Shown here: positions 11,810-22,190 of the stretch, one piece after another
How positions within the stretch are numbered: the stretch's first letter is position 1
Layout: the number at the start of each line of letters is the position of its first letter
Origin: Neonectria sp. B-13
Lineage: Eukaryota > Ascomycota > Sordariomycetes > Hypocreales > Nectriaceae
DNA length: 64,000 bases
Reading direction: 5' to 3'
Assembly (NCBI GenBank): GCA_002682825.1
Contig: NOKP01000020.1
Span: 1-64,000 of the forward strand
Program-made: the position numbers and the translations under genes
Notes under the pieces: model-generated
Databases searched by the model: none
Told to the model about the DNA's origin: nothing
What the model saw: the letters and a program-made list of their open reading frames with translations, nothing else

Positions 11810-12021
11810 TGTTGGATAGCGTACGGCAAATTCGATCACAATGATAGGGATCAATACGATGTGGAGCCCAAAGATGATGATGATATTGATCAAGGATCCC
11901 TCCGGCCCCCTCTTTTCTCGAGAGGGGTTTTCTAGTCATCTGACTAAAGCTAGGATATCTGTGTATCAGAGGTTTATGCAAATTCGGGTCTTATGTCGCC
12001 ACACGAGGGGTCAATCCAACA
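11810..12021 (-). mobile_element. Solo LTR B (212 bp), minus orientation
   Basis: Starts TGTTGGATAGCG and ends CAATCCAACA, flanked by the 5-bp duplication ATTTT (11805-11809 and 12022-12026). Read on the minus strand it begins TGTTGGATTGACCCCTCGTG, sharing its first 24 bases (two mismatches) and its GCxTATCCAACA end with LTR A, so both belong to one LTR family. No internal region is present, as expected after LTR-LTR recombination. Confidence 0.85.
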
Positions 12022-12060
12022 ATTTTCATTAACTTCTGTTGGATTGAGACCTCGTGTGGC
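11998..12060. repeat. 24-bp stem / 15-nt loop hairpin formed by two LTR ends
   Basis: The 24-bp arms (11998-12021 and 12037-12060) pair with two mismatches. The arms are the 5' ends of LTRs B and A, so the hairpin is a by-product of opposite insertions and not a terminator. Confidence 0.85.
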
Positions 12061-12319
12061 GGCATAATATGCCTGATCCGGACTGCCTGACCCGGAACGC
12101 CGGATCCGGAACGCCGGATCCGGAACGCCGGATCTGGTAATAAGCCGGATGCGGCATAAACAACGCCGGATCCGGATCCCTTTGACACCCGGATCTAGAT
12201 TCCTTTGAGTATAAAAGAGGGCCCCTATGACCCTCAATCAATGCAAGAACAAGATTCCTGACACACTTCATTTGATCATTAAAATCAGTCATTGAATATG
12301 GCAAATTGCGTATCCAACA
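12037..12319 (+). mobile_element. Solo LTR A (283 bp), plus orientation, with internal tandem repeat
   Basis: Starts TGTTGGATTGAG and ends GCGTATCCAACA, flanked by the 5-bp duplication ACTTC (12032-12036 and 12320-12324). Three perfect copies of the 14-mer CCGGAACGCCGGAT occupy 12092-12133. A TATAAAAG box at 12210-12217 marks the likely U3 promoter of the former retrotransposon. It lies head to head with LTR B, ten bases beyond that element's target duplication. Confidence 0.88.
12210..12217 (+). promoter_or_regulatory. TATA box in LTR A
   Basis: TATAAAAG about 170 bp into the LTR is at a position usual for a retrotransposon U3 promoter. It points away from LTR B and toward the 3' end of the DUF7580-like gene, so residual transcription would be antisense to that gene. 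Confidence 0.5.
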
Positions 12320-12324
12320 ACTTC

Positions 12325-12488
12325 TACAAGGTATGCACAGACCATCGCGTTGGGGAACAGGGGCACGTTCCGCGTTTCAGCGGAACGGGTTCGTTCTGAG
12401 CCGGAAAAGAGAGAGAGATCTCGGAGCTGTGCTTAGTCCAAAAGCTGGAATGAGGTCGATTACTCGGGATAATCCTTGTGTAGGCTAG
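12325..12488. other. Short spacer downstream of the DUF7580-like gene
   Basis: Contains a perfect 8-bp stem hairpin (CGTTCCGC / GCGGAACG, about 12366-12387) just 3' of the gene's last stop on the minus strand. No gene. Confidence 0.4.
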
Positions 12489-14483
12489 TCATGCAAACGA
12501 CAGAATCAAGGCCACATCAAAGTAGCTCGTCAATTTCAAAAGGTTAGGGGCCAGAAACAGTAGAAGCTCCAATGCCTTCTCCACCTTGAGTCCATACTGA
12601 TACGCCACTTTTGCGTTCAATTCCATTCCACTGTCATTCATCGACTTGACCCAGATGGCCCGCAAAGTTTCGTCCTGTAGAATCTTCTGAATCACCTAAA
12701 TCTTCTACAGCATCGTCGGCCGCTTCGAACGCGTCATCCGGCCAACGCGAACGGTTACTTGCCAACGTGCCATTGAGCACACCGTCAACCAATGATCGAT
12801 TTGTCGAGTTTTGCAGGACTTCGCGCCAGGCTTTGAGTCTGCAATCGCAAGTCAACTTGAGGAACATTCCACGACGTATGTAAACAAGCCGGCAAACCAT
12901 CTATAAGCAGGCATGGACAGGGTGGGTATAAACACTCACGGCTTGACGACTTTCTCGACGTAGTTGGGGAGAAAAGTCCCGAATTTGGCCGCGCCGCAGG
13001 TGCGGTCCTCCGATTTGAGACAGAAATAGACAGCTTCGCGAACTTTTCGCGACTGGGACTTTGCCTCGACGTCACCTAGGATGCAGTCTTCCGTAACGCC
13101 TTCCCACCCCATGTTCACGTTGTTCCATCGCTCGTACTTGGACGTATCTGTCCCCAGGAATCTAAAGGGCGCAGTGCATACCATTTCAGCGAGGACCAGG
13201 CCAAGGTTCTTAAGTTTGAGCTCTGGATCGCCATGATTGCACCTTTGAAAGTCATCTTGTTCTTGCTGCCTCCTCGGCAGGTCTTCCATAGGTTCGTGAT
13301 CGTGCCGGAGACTGAGCGTGTGTAGACAAGGGCGCGGAATCCCGGGGCTGACCGGCGTCCCGGGGCTGACCGGCGTCCCGGGGCTGACCGGCGTCCCGGC
13401 TTCCCGCACAAATCGGATGCCCGACGGGCAGAGGTTTGTGATCCAGTTGGTGCCGAAGAGAAGACCCGACCAATTCGCTAGCGAAAGTAGGAGGTCGGCA
13501 AGGTCGCCTTCCCATGCCTTGTACACCAGCCTGTCGGCGAAGAACCCCGACGGCGCGAAGAGATCTCTGAATGTTGCGGTCTTTCGGGCAAGCAGTTCGG
13601 GTCTAAATATTTTTGGATTCCCTTCCACATCCGTCGAGGGTTGAGTCCTGTTGGCAAGAAGAAGAGCCCAGTCAACTGAGCGAGGCTCTTCGAGTGCGTA
13701 GTTGAGCACTACGCGATGGTCTTGGAGAGTGCTTCCGTCCGCTTCGGCAGGGACACGGAACGAAAGCCATATCTGTACCCGTTTAAGGGTCTGCCAATCC
13801 AAAGAATCCGTGCTGCAGCTCCAGTCCAACGGCCAGAGCTCGAGCGTCCATCCCGAATATTTCGCCATCGATTCTCGACGACGCAGCGCCCAGACGTCCT
13901 GCCCAAACTCGCCTAGGGCTGCCAGCCGCCCAGCAGCCTCCCCCGAGATATTGGCGGTTAGACTGTTTCCCGTCAAGACCTTCATGCGCTTAGCACAGAG
14001 GTCTTGAAGATTGCTTATGGCCCCTCTAACCATGTCAATCTTGTCGCGCAGTGTTTGCTCCGAAAGAGCGGCGAAGCGGAGGCGCTTCTTAAGGAGCCAG
14101 AAGGCACTCCGTCGATCCATCTTGTCTCTCCAAGCCTCCTTCAACTCCTTTTCCTTAATGTCGAGGAAACTTTTGACATATTCCTCTAAGTTCGCGGCAT
14201 AATCGCCCACTTCATCTCTTTGCGTGTTAATCTCTCCGAATTTCGCTCCCCAAAGCTGTTGATAGACACTATCCGAATAATTTTTGTAGTTCCACAACGC
14301 ATCCCACTCTGTCAAGTCGCCTTGGCATCGCTCCAAAGATGTGATCAACACGCGTAGCCGTATATTAAAGTCGATGATGCTTCGCTTACGGTTGTTAAGT
14401 CCTGACAGAGTGCTCGCCAATAGCCCGAGTACGCTGAGTATGGTGCCAATCGTGGCTGTCGTGATCGCGAGAGGTTCGGGCAT
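12489..14483 (-). CDS. DUF7580 / HeLo-type fungal protein (spliced, putative cell-death-associated)
   Basis: Exon 1 runs from ATG at 14483 to 12940 (514 codons plus two bases). A GTGAGT donor at 12939 and a TTGCAG acceptor ending at 12839 remove 101 nt and restore a frame reading PLKAWREVLQNSTNRS. A second intron with a weak donor (12780-12696) would join the frame ending ILSFA at 12489; without it the protein ends about 67 codons after the first splice. Residues 9-30 form a hydrophobic helix after MPEPLAITT, as in HeLo-like and other fungal STAND N-terminal domains. Residues 40-180 are predicted mostly helical. The C-terminal part (LKNLGLVLAEM, then VREAVYFCLKSE and NYVEKVVKPLKAW) resembles the pattern of fungal DUF7580 proteins. 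GTPVSP is repeated three times near residue 370. It is divergent from the protease gene. Family assignment is from pattern memory and unverified. Confidence 0.65.
12839..12939 (-). other. Intron 1 of the DUF7580-like gene (101 nt)
   Basis: Minus-strand donor GTGAGT, acceptor TTGCAG, with GTTGAC as a possible branch point about 15 nt before the acceptor. Splicing removes the TGA that would end the first exon and keeps phase. Confidence 0.7.
13341..13394. repeat. In-frame minisatellite, three perfect 18-bp copies
   Basis: CCCGGGGCTGACCGGCGT is repeated three times without a mismatch inside the coding exon. On the coding strand it gives GTPVSP x3. Copy-number change would keep the frame. Confidence 0.95.
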
Positions 14484-14908
14484 TGTGATGACGGCCGAAT
14501 TCTTATGTTGCGTGGGTGGTTAAGAACTTGAGATGGTGCTGAGGAGCGAACGACTGGACCGAGACAAAATAGACGGGCGAGAAGACGCTGTGACTCTGAG
14601 CGGGCACCATGGGAGCCAGATGGAGAACTCCCTGGATACTTTTACCAAAATGCCACATTGCCCGTCAGAGCGCCGTGCATACGCCACCTCGTCAGGTGGG
14701 CGTTTCGCATTACCATCAGCAGCGTCACCACGCCGAAGACTGGTTGCCTCATTTCTCGTCCCTTGCTCATTGCCGAACGGCGTGTCGACGGGGTTTCTGC
14801 GCCCTCCATCCTTGTTGTCAAAATCTTATGCCTCTGGTCCTCCTCAGTGCTTCCATTCCCAAGACTTCGCCAGCGGCCCCTCGCAGGTGATTAGAGACCT
14901 TGAGCATC
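14484..14908. promoter_or_regulatory. Divergent intergenic region between the DUF7580-like and protease genes
   Basis: The two ATGs face away from each other across 425 bp, so both promoters must lie here and may be shared. An imperfect inverted repeat CGCCACCT/AGGTGGGCG is at 14682-14702. A 128-codon plus-strand frame across it has no protein-like composition and is not called. I see no clear TATA box. Confidence 0.55.
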
Positions 14909-16513
14909 ATGGAAAATGATTCAACCTTTTCTGAGATGTCTATTCCGACTAGCGACAGCAAGCAGCTAGGTAAGGATATCGAAGACGCCCTCCAGAGGGA
15001 GCTTGATATCTTAGATGAGCCTGGACCTCCAAAACTCAACAAACTGTACGACGAGGTCCAGAACTCCGTGATAGGGGCATTGACAACCATGAAGAGCGCT
15101 TTGAAGGACGACCAGCTCGTCGCCTTCGTCCGACTCCACAACATTTTGCTGGCTCTTCAGCATTGGAAAAATGACATCAACCCAGCGATCGACAACCGAG
15201 CAGGCAACGAAAAGGATCACACAGAGGCTGACGATCCATTGTTGGCCATCGAAAGCAGAGACTCTGTCTTTGGGCCGCTCGCAAGGACACTTCGAGCTTC
15301 ATTCGTGTACATGCTATGGTCTCAACGGCAGCTTCAGGTTTACCTAGGAGCCTCACCGCAAGAGTGCGTATTTCTACCTACCGCTTTGGATTTCTAGAAG
15401 CTCACATGCTACTGTTAAAGCGAAACCTATTTACACGTCATCGAAGACCTTGAGGGTCAGGTCAAGGGCCTGAAAGGCTTCATCAATCCTCTTCGGACGG
15501 TGTCTGAGGCGAGCAGGAATGTTGGCAAAGTGGCAGCGGTCGCAAAAGAAGCCGACTCTATCATCGGAAGTCAGGTCAAATCTGCCAAGAGCCACGACAA
15601 TACGGGAATATCTCGCCCTCAAGCCAGTGCAGTTCCCGACCCGACGTCGAGCGCTAGCTCTCTCACTATAGAGCAAGCTCCGACACGCAAGAGGCGCGCC
15701 CAAATCGGCGAATTCAAAGGTTGCACTATTAAGCTTCTCCCCAGACATCAATGGGTTCTGGCAGCTAAGCACGCCGTTGCGCATAACCCGGCAAACGCGC
15801 CTATGCTGCAAATGCTGCAGCAAGGTGCTGCAGCAAGTGTTATTTCCCCGGAACACCTTGCTTTACTTACGGCAAAGTACTGGGGAGCCGCTGGCGTCCA
15901 CCTCACCGTGAGCTTCCTCGATAATCCCACTGAGGATCTCCGCGCTCGCATCTTGGAACACATGAACGCCTGGGGTGCGTATGCAAATGTTCGATTCGTT
16001 GAAATCGCCTCCGATGGCCAGGTTCGAATCGCACGAAAAGAGGGTGATGGTCACTGGTCCTTTTTGGGAACGGACATCCTCTCTATTCCGACCACTGAGC
16101 CAACAATGAATCTCGATTCGTTCACCATGGACACGCCAGACGCTGAGTTCTTTCGCGTGGTGCGGCATGAGACAGGCCATACATTGGGTTTCCCGCATGA
16201 ATACTTAACCAGTGGCAGCGTAAGCCGTATCGACCGCCAAAAGGCCATCGCTTATTTTGGGGAAATCCAGGGGTGGTCGCCGGAGCAGGTGGTCCAGCAG
16301 GTTCTTACGCCACTAGACAATTCAGCCCTGATCGCAACAGCCACCGCAGACCCGCAGTCGATCATGTGCTATTCGCTTCCCGCCTTGATCATGAAGGATC
16401 ACATCGAGGAACCGGGTGGTACGGATATTAACGCAACAGACGGCCAGTTCGCGGGCTCTGTTTACCCGAAAGATCTCAAAGCTCGCTTGCCCGCAGCTAT
16501 GATTATTCCCTGA
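14909..16513 (+). CDS. Metzincin-type zinc metalloprotease with fungal helical N-terminal domain
   Basis: Exon 1 is 14909-15363 and exon 2 is 15421-16513; splicing the 57-nt intron gives 515 residues. The first ATG in frame is 14909. Residues 1-200 are helical and charged; a WKNDIN motif followed by RTLRASFVYMLW recalls the N-terminal regions of fungal NLR/acuF-like proteins. A disordered Ser/Pro/Lys linker spans about 205-250. The peptidase domain follows: HETGHTLGFPHE at 401-412 (zinc ligands H401, H405, H411; catalytic E402) and a Met-turn SIMCY at 465-469, the metzincin signature, closest in feel to M12A/M10. No signal peptide or propeptide cysteine switch is visible, so a cytosolic location is likely, unusual for secreted metzincins. 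Substrate unknown. It is divergent from the DUF7580-like gene. Confidence 0.82.
15364..15420 (+). other. Intron of the metalloprotease gene (57 nt)
   Basis: Donor GTGCGT at 15364 and acceptor AAAG ending at 15420, with CTCAC as a possible branch site. Joining 15363 to 15421 makes codon GAC and continues in the frame of the protease domain, which has no ATG of its own near its upstream end. Confidence 0.75.
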
Positions 16514-16990
16514 CATCTATGCCTGACATCTATGCCTTGCGCCGGCTGCTTCCTACTACTACTGTACCAAGGGTTGCTTGTAATTTAATAAATTACTCTA
16601 GGGGCCAATTTGGTAGTAGATCTTCAGAGCCACAACCAAGGTTCTTCTTTGATTTAGTCATCCTGGGAAGTTTAATGCCTAAAGAGCATAACAATGGAAT
16701 TTTTAAATGATTGGATCTATATTGCTGTTGTTATTGTATGTTAAACTTGATGATACTGACCGCTGTCGCTCGACTGTGACGATTTCCTCTTTTAGACTAG
16801 TGCAATTCTTATGAGTGTGATAATTTCCTGATTAGGTTAGCTTAGCTTCTCTGACGAGAATAATGTAAGACAGTAGCCTTCATTTATGTAAAACTGCACT
16901 ATAGGCAAATAGGGGGCGGAGGTGTTCTATATCCTTATAGCTGCTTTCACTTTTACTAAAAGTGAACTTTAATGCATTCTAATTAGCCTA
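16514..16990. other. Trailer of the protease gene and island edge
   Basis: The stop codon lies in a direct duplication CTGACATCTATGC (two copies, 16510-16535). A 63-codon frame at 16519-16710 repeats part of this and looks non-coding. GC falls from about 16860, and near 16953-16973 there is a perfect hairpin TTCACTTTTACTAAAAGTGAA, apparently the boundary with the AT-rich repeat that follows. Confidence 0.5.
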
Positions 16991-16994
16991 GCAC

Positions 16995-17958
16995 TCTAAC
17001 ATCTATAAGTCTTATTACTAGGGCTAGTAATAATTAAATTACTATAGTAGAAATTCTAATACTAATAGGATATAAAGCTAGTAATATTTAAATTAAGATA
17101 TTAATAATAATTAATAAGATCTTAATAAATAAATACTTATATATCCTAAAAATTAGTAAGTATAAATATATTAACTTTTAAATATAAAAAATATAAACTA
17201 ATCTTATTAAAAAGTATAAACTTTAGTATAAGATAAGTATTTATTCTATAAGATTATCTTTTAATATTTATAAGATAATATAAGTATAATATACTAACTA
17301 TCTAGATTTAACTAATAGAAGAAAGACTAGGTTTTCTAAGCTCTTTATAGATTAGTCTAATAATTACTATTTATATTAGTTAGACTTTAAAGAAGTAAAT
17401 ATATAATATAGAATAATAGTATACTTAAGGAAAAATAGAAAAAAAGTCTATAGAAAGTATTTTTACTCTTTATATATATTATTATCTTTTAATTAATTTC
17501 TAATAATAAAGTACTTTATTTATCTTCCTAAATATTAAATTCTTATCTATTATTCTTATAATATTAATATTATTAATAGTTAGATTAAATAATATCTTAA
17601 GGATATATTATATAAACTTAAAAATAAATATATTAAATATATATAAGAATAAATATTAAATCTTAATTTTATTTATAAAAGCTTTAAGATTTATAATATT
17701 CTACTACTATTTAATACTATTCTTTCAATCAAAGGATTAAGTAAGACTAAGATAGATAGCTATTACTATATATTTATACTAAGCTATAAATCTATAGATA
17801 CTAGCCTAAGAAGAATATAAGCCTATCTTAAATAATAATATAGCTAGGACTAAAAGCTTAAAGTAGAATATTAATTTACTATTTATACTAAAGAGGAGCT
17901 ATATAATATTCTATAGGAAAGTAGAATTTTCTATTAATGTTTCTTTATATTTAATCCC
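16995..17958 (+). repeat. First copy of a 964-bp direct repeat (helicase 5' part)
   Basis: Aligns with 18545-19508 at a constant offset of 1550 with mostly transition differences and no indel noticed. The end of the unit translates (with stops) to LKVEYQFTIYTKEELYNIL, also found in the second copy, where it leads into the helicase-like gene. This copy is a truncated duplicate. Confidence 0.8.
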
Positions 17959-18330
17959 TCTTATAGCTATAGTAATGAACTCTTATATAGTTTATAGAAA
18001 ACTCTATATAAAACCAAAGTATACTAATGAAGATAGAGGATAGAGTTTATAGAAAACAAGAGGGTAAAGTATATAGATATTATTATAGGCTAAAATAGTT
18101 AAGAGGGGTATATATAAGAAGATAATCTTAATGTAATATTAGGGAAAATAAGCCTCTTATAGCTATAGTAATAAACTCTTATACAGTTTATAGAAAACCC
18201 TATATAAAACTAAAGCATGCTAATAAAGACAGAGGGTAGAGTGTATAGATATTATTATAGGCTAAAATAGTTAAGAAGGGTATATATAAGAAAATAACCT
18301 TAATATAATATTAGGGAAGATAAGCCTAGT
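17957..18330. repeat. Tandem duplication between the 964-bp repeats
   Basis: About 170-195 bp beginning CCTCTTATAGCTATAGTAAT occurs twice (from about 17957 and from about 18152), differing mainly by transitions. Together with the flanking repeats this gives the order A-b-b'-A'. Confidence 0.7.
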
Positions 18331-18544
18331 AATATAAGTTATAAGTTAAGTAAGAAACTTATAAAATAAGATATTTATATTTAGAGACTTAAGATTAATT
18401 ATAGGTTAATATATTATTACTTATTGCTTATATTAGTAGATACTTATAGTAAAGTATTAAGAGTATAAAAAGCAAGTATACAAAGAGTAATACTTAAAGA
18501 ATAAGAGAACCTATTTATAAAAGAGTAATATATACTATATATAT

Positions 18545-21500
18545 TCTAATATCTATAGGTCTTATTATTAGGGCTAGTAATAATTAAATTACTATAATAG
18601 AAATTCTAATACTAATAAGATATAAAGCTAGTAATAATTAAATTAAGATATTAATAATAATTAATAAGATCTTAATAAATAAATACTTATATATTCTAAA
18701 AATTAATAAGTATAAATATACTAACTTTTAAATATAAAAAATATAAATTAATCTTATTAAAAAGTATAAACTCTAGTATAAGATAAGTATTTACTTTATA
18801 AGATTATCTTTTAATATTTATAAGATAATATAAATATAATATACTAACTATTTAAATTTAATTAATAAAAGAAAGACTAAGGTTTCTAAGCTTTCTATAG
18901 ATTAGTCTAATAATTACTATTTATATTAGTTAGACTTTAAAGAAGTAAATATATAATATAGAATAATAGTATACTTAAGGAAAAATAGAAAAAGAGTTTA
19001 TAGAAAGTATTTTTACTTTTTATATATATTATTATCTTTTAATTAGTTCTTAGTAATAAAGTACTTTATTTATTTTCCTAAATACTAAATTCTTATCTAT
19101 TATTCTTATAGTATTAGTATTATTAATAGTTAGATTAAATAGTATTTTAAGGATATATTATATAAACTTAAAAACAAATATATTAAATATATATAAGAAT
19201 AAATATTAAATCTTAATCTTATTTATAAAAGCTCTAAGATTTATAATATTCTACTATTACTTAATACTATTCTTTTAATCAAAGGATTAAGTAAGGCTAA
19301 GATAGATAGTTATTATTATATATTTATACTAAGCTATAAATTTATAGGTATTAGCCTAAGGAGAATATAGGCCTATTTTAAATAATAATATAGCTAGGAC
19401 TAAAAGCTTAAGGTAGGGTATTAATCTACTGTTTATACTAAGGAGGAGTTATATAGTGCTCTATAGGAAAGTAGAGTTTTCTACTAATGTTTCTTTACTT
19501 TTAGTCCTTATAGTAAATACTTTTAAGTTAGGAAAGGTTATAATCTTTAGGCTCTAAGTATAGTAGAGTAGATTATAAAGGCTAGGATATAGAAAGTAAT
19601 TAATACGTTTTAGTCTAAGATTAAAAACATCTACTAGTAGGAAGTAGAGTTAATTAAGGAGTAGAATGACTTTACTTTGCTTAATCTATAGCTCTATTAG
19701 CTTAGCTTAGTCCTCTATCTAGCTAACTTTAGTAAGAGAAAGAATTATTTAAGAGAGTTAATCTTAATAGAATATAAAATCAACCTATAAGAACTAGATA
19801 GTATAAAAGATATTAAGCTTTATTATATTTATATTATATTTGATTAATTAGTTAGTAAGGCAAAGGTAATTATTATACTAAGTATTATATCTTAGAATAT
19901 ACTTTTTAAGATTAACTAGAAGGATATAAATAAGGAGAGGAATAAACCATTCTATTTTAGGTTTAAGGCTAAAATATAGAAAAGGTATATACTAATGGCT
20001 AAGTAGCTGCTTATATATATTATTTAAGTAATAAGTATAGAAAAAGAAGATTATTTATTATTTAAGCTTAATAGGTAATAGACTAATGCTTATAATGTTC
20101 TAATAGATTATACTAATAATATATCTATTGTATAAAATACTAATAGTAGTAACCCTACTGCTTTAATAGTTAAAAAGCTATTTTTAGTACTTAAGAGTAA
20201 TATTCTAGAGCTACTTATCTCTATATTTAATTACTTTACTAAGAATACTAAATATAATAGTATTCTTATTAGCTTCTTAACTATTCTTAGTATTAGAAAA
20301 GATAATACTTAGGAAGAGTATAGTAACTTTATACTAAAGTTATTAGGAATTATTACTATTGTCTAACTTCTTATTATTAAATATACTATAGATTAATAGG
20401 CTAAATCAATTAAGGCTAAGATTTAGTATAATTAAACTTAAGAAGAAGCTAAGAAAAATAGTCCTAATCATTTTAATCTAATATTAGGAATAATATACTA
20501 GTTTATAGTTAAAGGAAGGGTAGGCTAATAGATAACTCTTATATAGTTTATTATATAACTCTAAACCTATAGAATAACTATAAATAATAATACTACTGTA
20601 TAAGGCTTAGTAAGCTAGAATAAAGAGAATATTATATTTAAGCATATTCAACTGAATATGTTTAATATTTAGTCTATAATTTAAGTAATAATATATTAAG
20701 CAGAGGATATATTATATAAAAACTTACTCTTATATAAGGACTATATAGAGTAGACTTTAGCTAAGTTAGAGTTACTAGAGATCCTATAGGATAGTATAAT
20801 AAATAATATAGTAGATATAATAGTTAGTTATTTATTTATTAATATTTTATATTAGCTTAATAGTAGAATAATAAAAGGCTAAGTTATCTAAAAGATCTTA
20901 TAAGATAAATTACTAAGAGAGTTATAGATTAAGTTGACTATTAGCTTAAATATAGAACTTAATATAAAATAGGTATATAGATATAAGCTTAATATTAAGA
21001 AGATTCTAGAACTATTTTTATTTATTATATATTTCTCTAAAGAGTTCTTAGTATATACTTATAAGCTTCTTACTATAAGATATAAGAATATACTTAATAA
21101 AAGCATTTAGAATATTCTAATAAATAGTAGGAAGGTTATAGTAGTTATAAATGCCTATAAGAGCTTTTTAGCATTAGAATAGCTTAAGGTTATTTATTAG
21201 TTTCTCTTATGAGAGGTTACTACTCTACTTATATATTACCTCTGGCTAGTACTGCTATTCTAGGAAAAGGTACAAGTGAATATATAGAATAAGACTAGCT
21301 TTACTATTATAATTTGAGCAACTAAAGAAGTAGAAGAGAAGGAGGCTTAATCAGAAGATTAGGCTTAGGGGAGGGGGGGCAAGAGCTAAGAGGTTATTAG
21401 ACGCTATATTAGAACTGAAGGTAGCTAAGAATAACCTAAAGACTATAAATTCAACTCATAGAAGCTTAGCCCTAGAGATCATTAGATATTTATACAATTC

Positions 21501-22190
21501 ACTAGGATTATCTAGTAACTGAGTATTACTAGCTATAGTTAGAGACTTAATATTAGTAGCTAGAAGTATATCTTGATTATAATCAGCTGGTAGTACTTCT
21601 AGAATATATCTACTACTTATAATAGTCTTTTCTAAGAGGTTTACTTAGATAATAGTAGTAGTAATAGTAATAGTAATAAGGATAGTCTATAGGATCTTTA
21701 GGTAGGTTATAGATCTAAGGTTACTAGCTTAATCTATAAGCAGCTTATTATAGATAGAGCTTTTAAAATCAATGAAAGGCATATGAACTTTTAGTATATT
21801 AGTAAAGAGTAATACTAACTTCTAGGGTTTCTATCTATTATAAGAGGTTATAGTAAGATTCTTATGCTTAGCTATAAGTGAAGGAACCTATCTATATATT
21901 ATAAGGTACTCTAGGAGCTCTAACTAATGTACTAGAAGATACTATATTAGATTAACTTAGACTAGGAGCTTATCTAGCTATATAGAGAGTAAGCTAGGTT
22001 CTAAGGTATATAGAGACTAATAATAAAGGCTATTATAATGAATAAGAGTCCTATTATAGTTATTATAGGGACTAGTAGTAGTAAGAGTTTATACTTTATA
22101 TTACTAGCTATAAGCTACTTAAGAGGAGTAATAGTAGTTATTATACTACTTATATCTCTATAGGGCAATATAATAGATTAACTAAAGGAA
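18545..22190 (+). pseudogene. RIP-degenerate telomere-linked (RecQ-like) helicase gene
   Basis: A stop-riddled translation can be followed for about 3.6 kb. It includes LKVEYQFTIYTKEELYNIL near 19410, KPFYFRFKAKIQKRY near 19950, ILISFLTIL near 20265, GKSPIVVIMGTGAGKS-like SPIIVIIGTSSSKS at 22047-22088 (Walker A, degenerate) and YLRGVIVVIILLISLQGN after it. This order matches the large fungal RecQ-like helicase proteins with long N-terminal regions, whose telomere-linked members sit next to chromosome ends. After about 22190 I lose the frame and the DEAH and helicase-C motifs are not found, so the gene is truncated or scrambled. Its first 964 bp are duplicated upstream. Direction of reading is toward the palindrome centre. 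Assignment is from remembered family patterns. Confidence 0.65.

Noticed and set aside
11998..12060. Transcription terminator hairpin
   Set aside because: The stem is explained by two oppositely oriented LTR ends with separate target duplications.
14533..14919. 128-codon plus-strand frame between the divergent genes
   Set aside because: Overlaps the protease start in another frame, low-complexity Ser/Arg/Pro composition, no partner or homology pattern.
16021..16035. GGTTCGAATC, a tRNA B-box-like word
   Set aside because: It is inside the protease coding exon, with no A box or cloverleaf around it.
16519..16710. 63-codon frame after the protease gene
   Set aside because: Begins in a short duplication of the stop region and continues into AT-rich trailer.
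16995..19508. LTR pair of a retrotransposon
   Set aside because: The two 964-bp copies encode helicase-like sequence at their ends and enclose only about 590 bp without retroviral domains.
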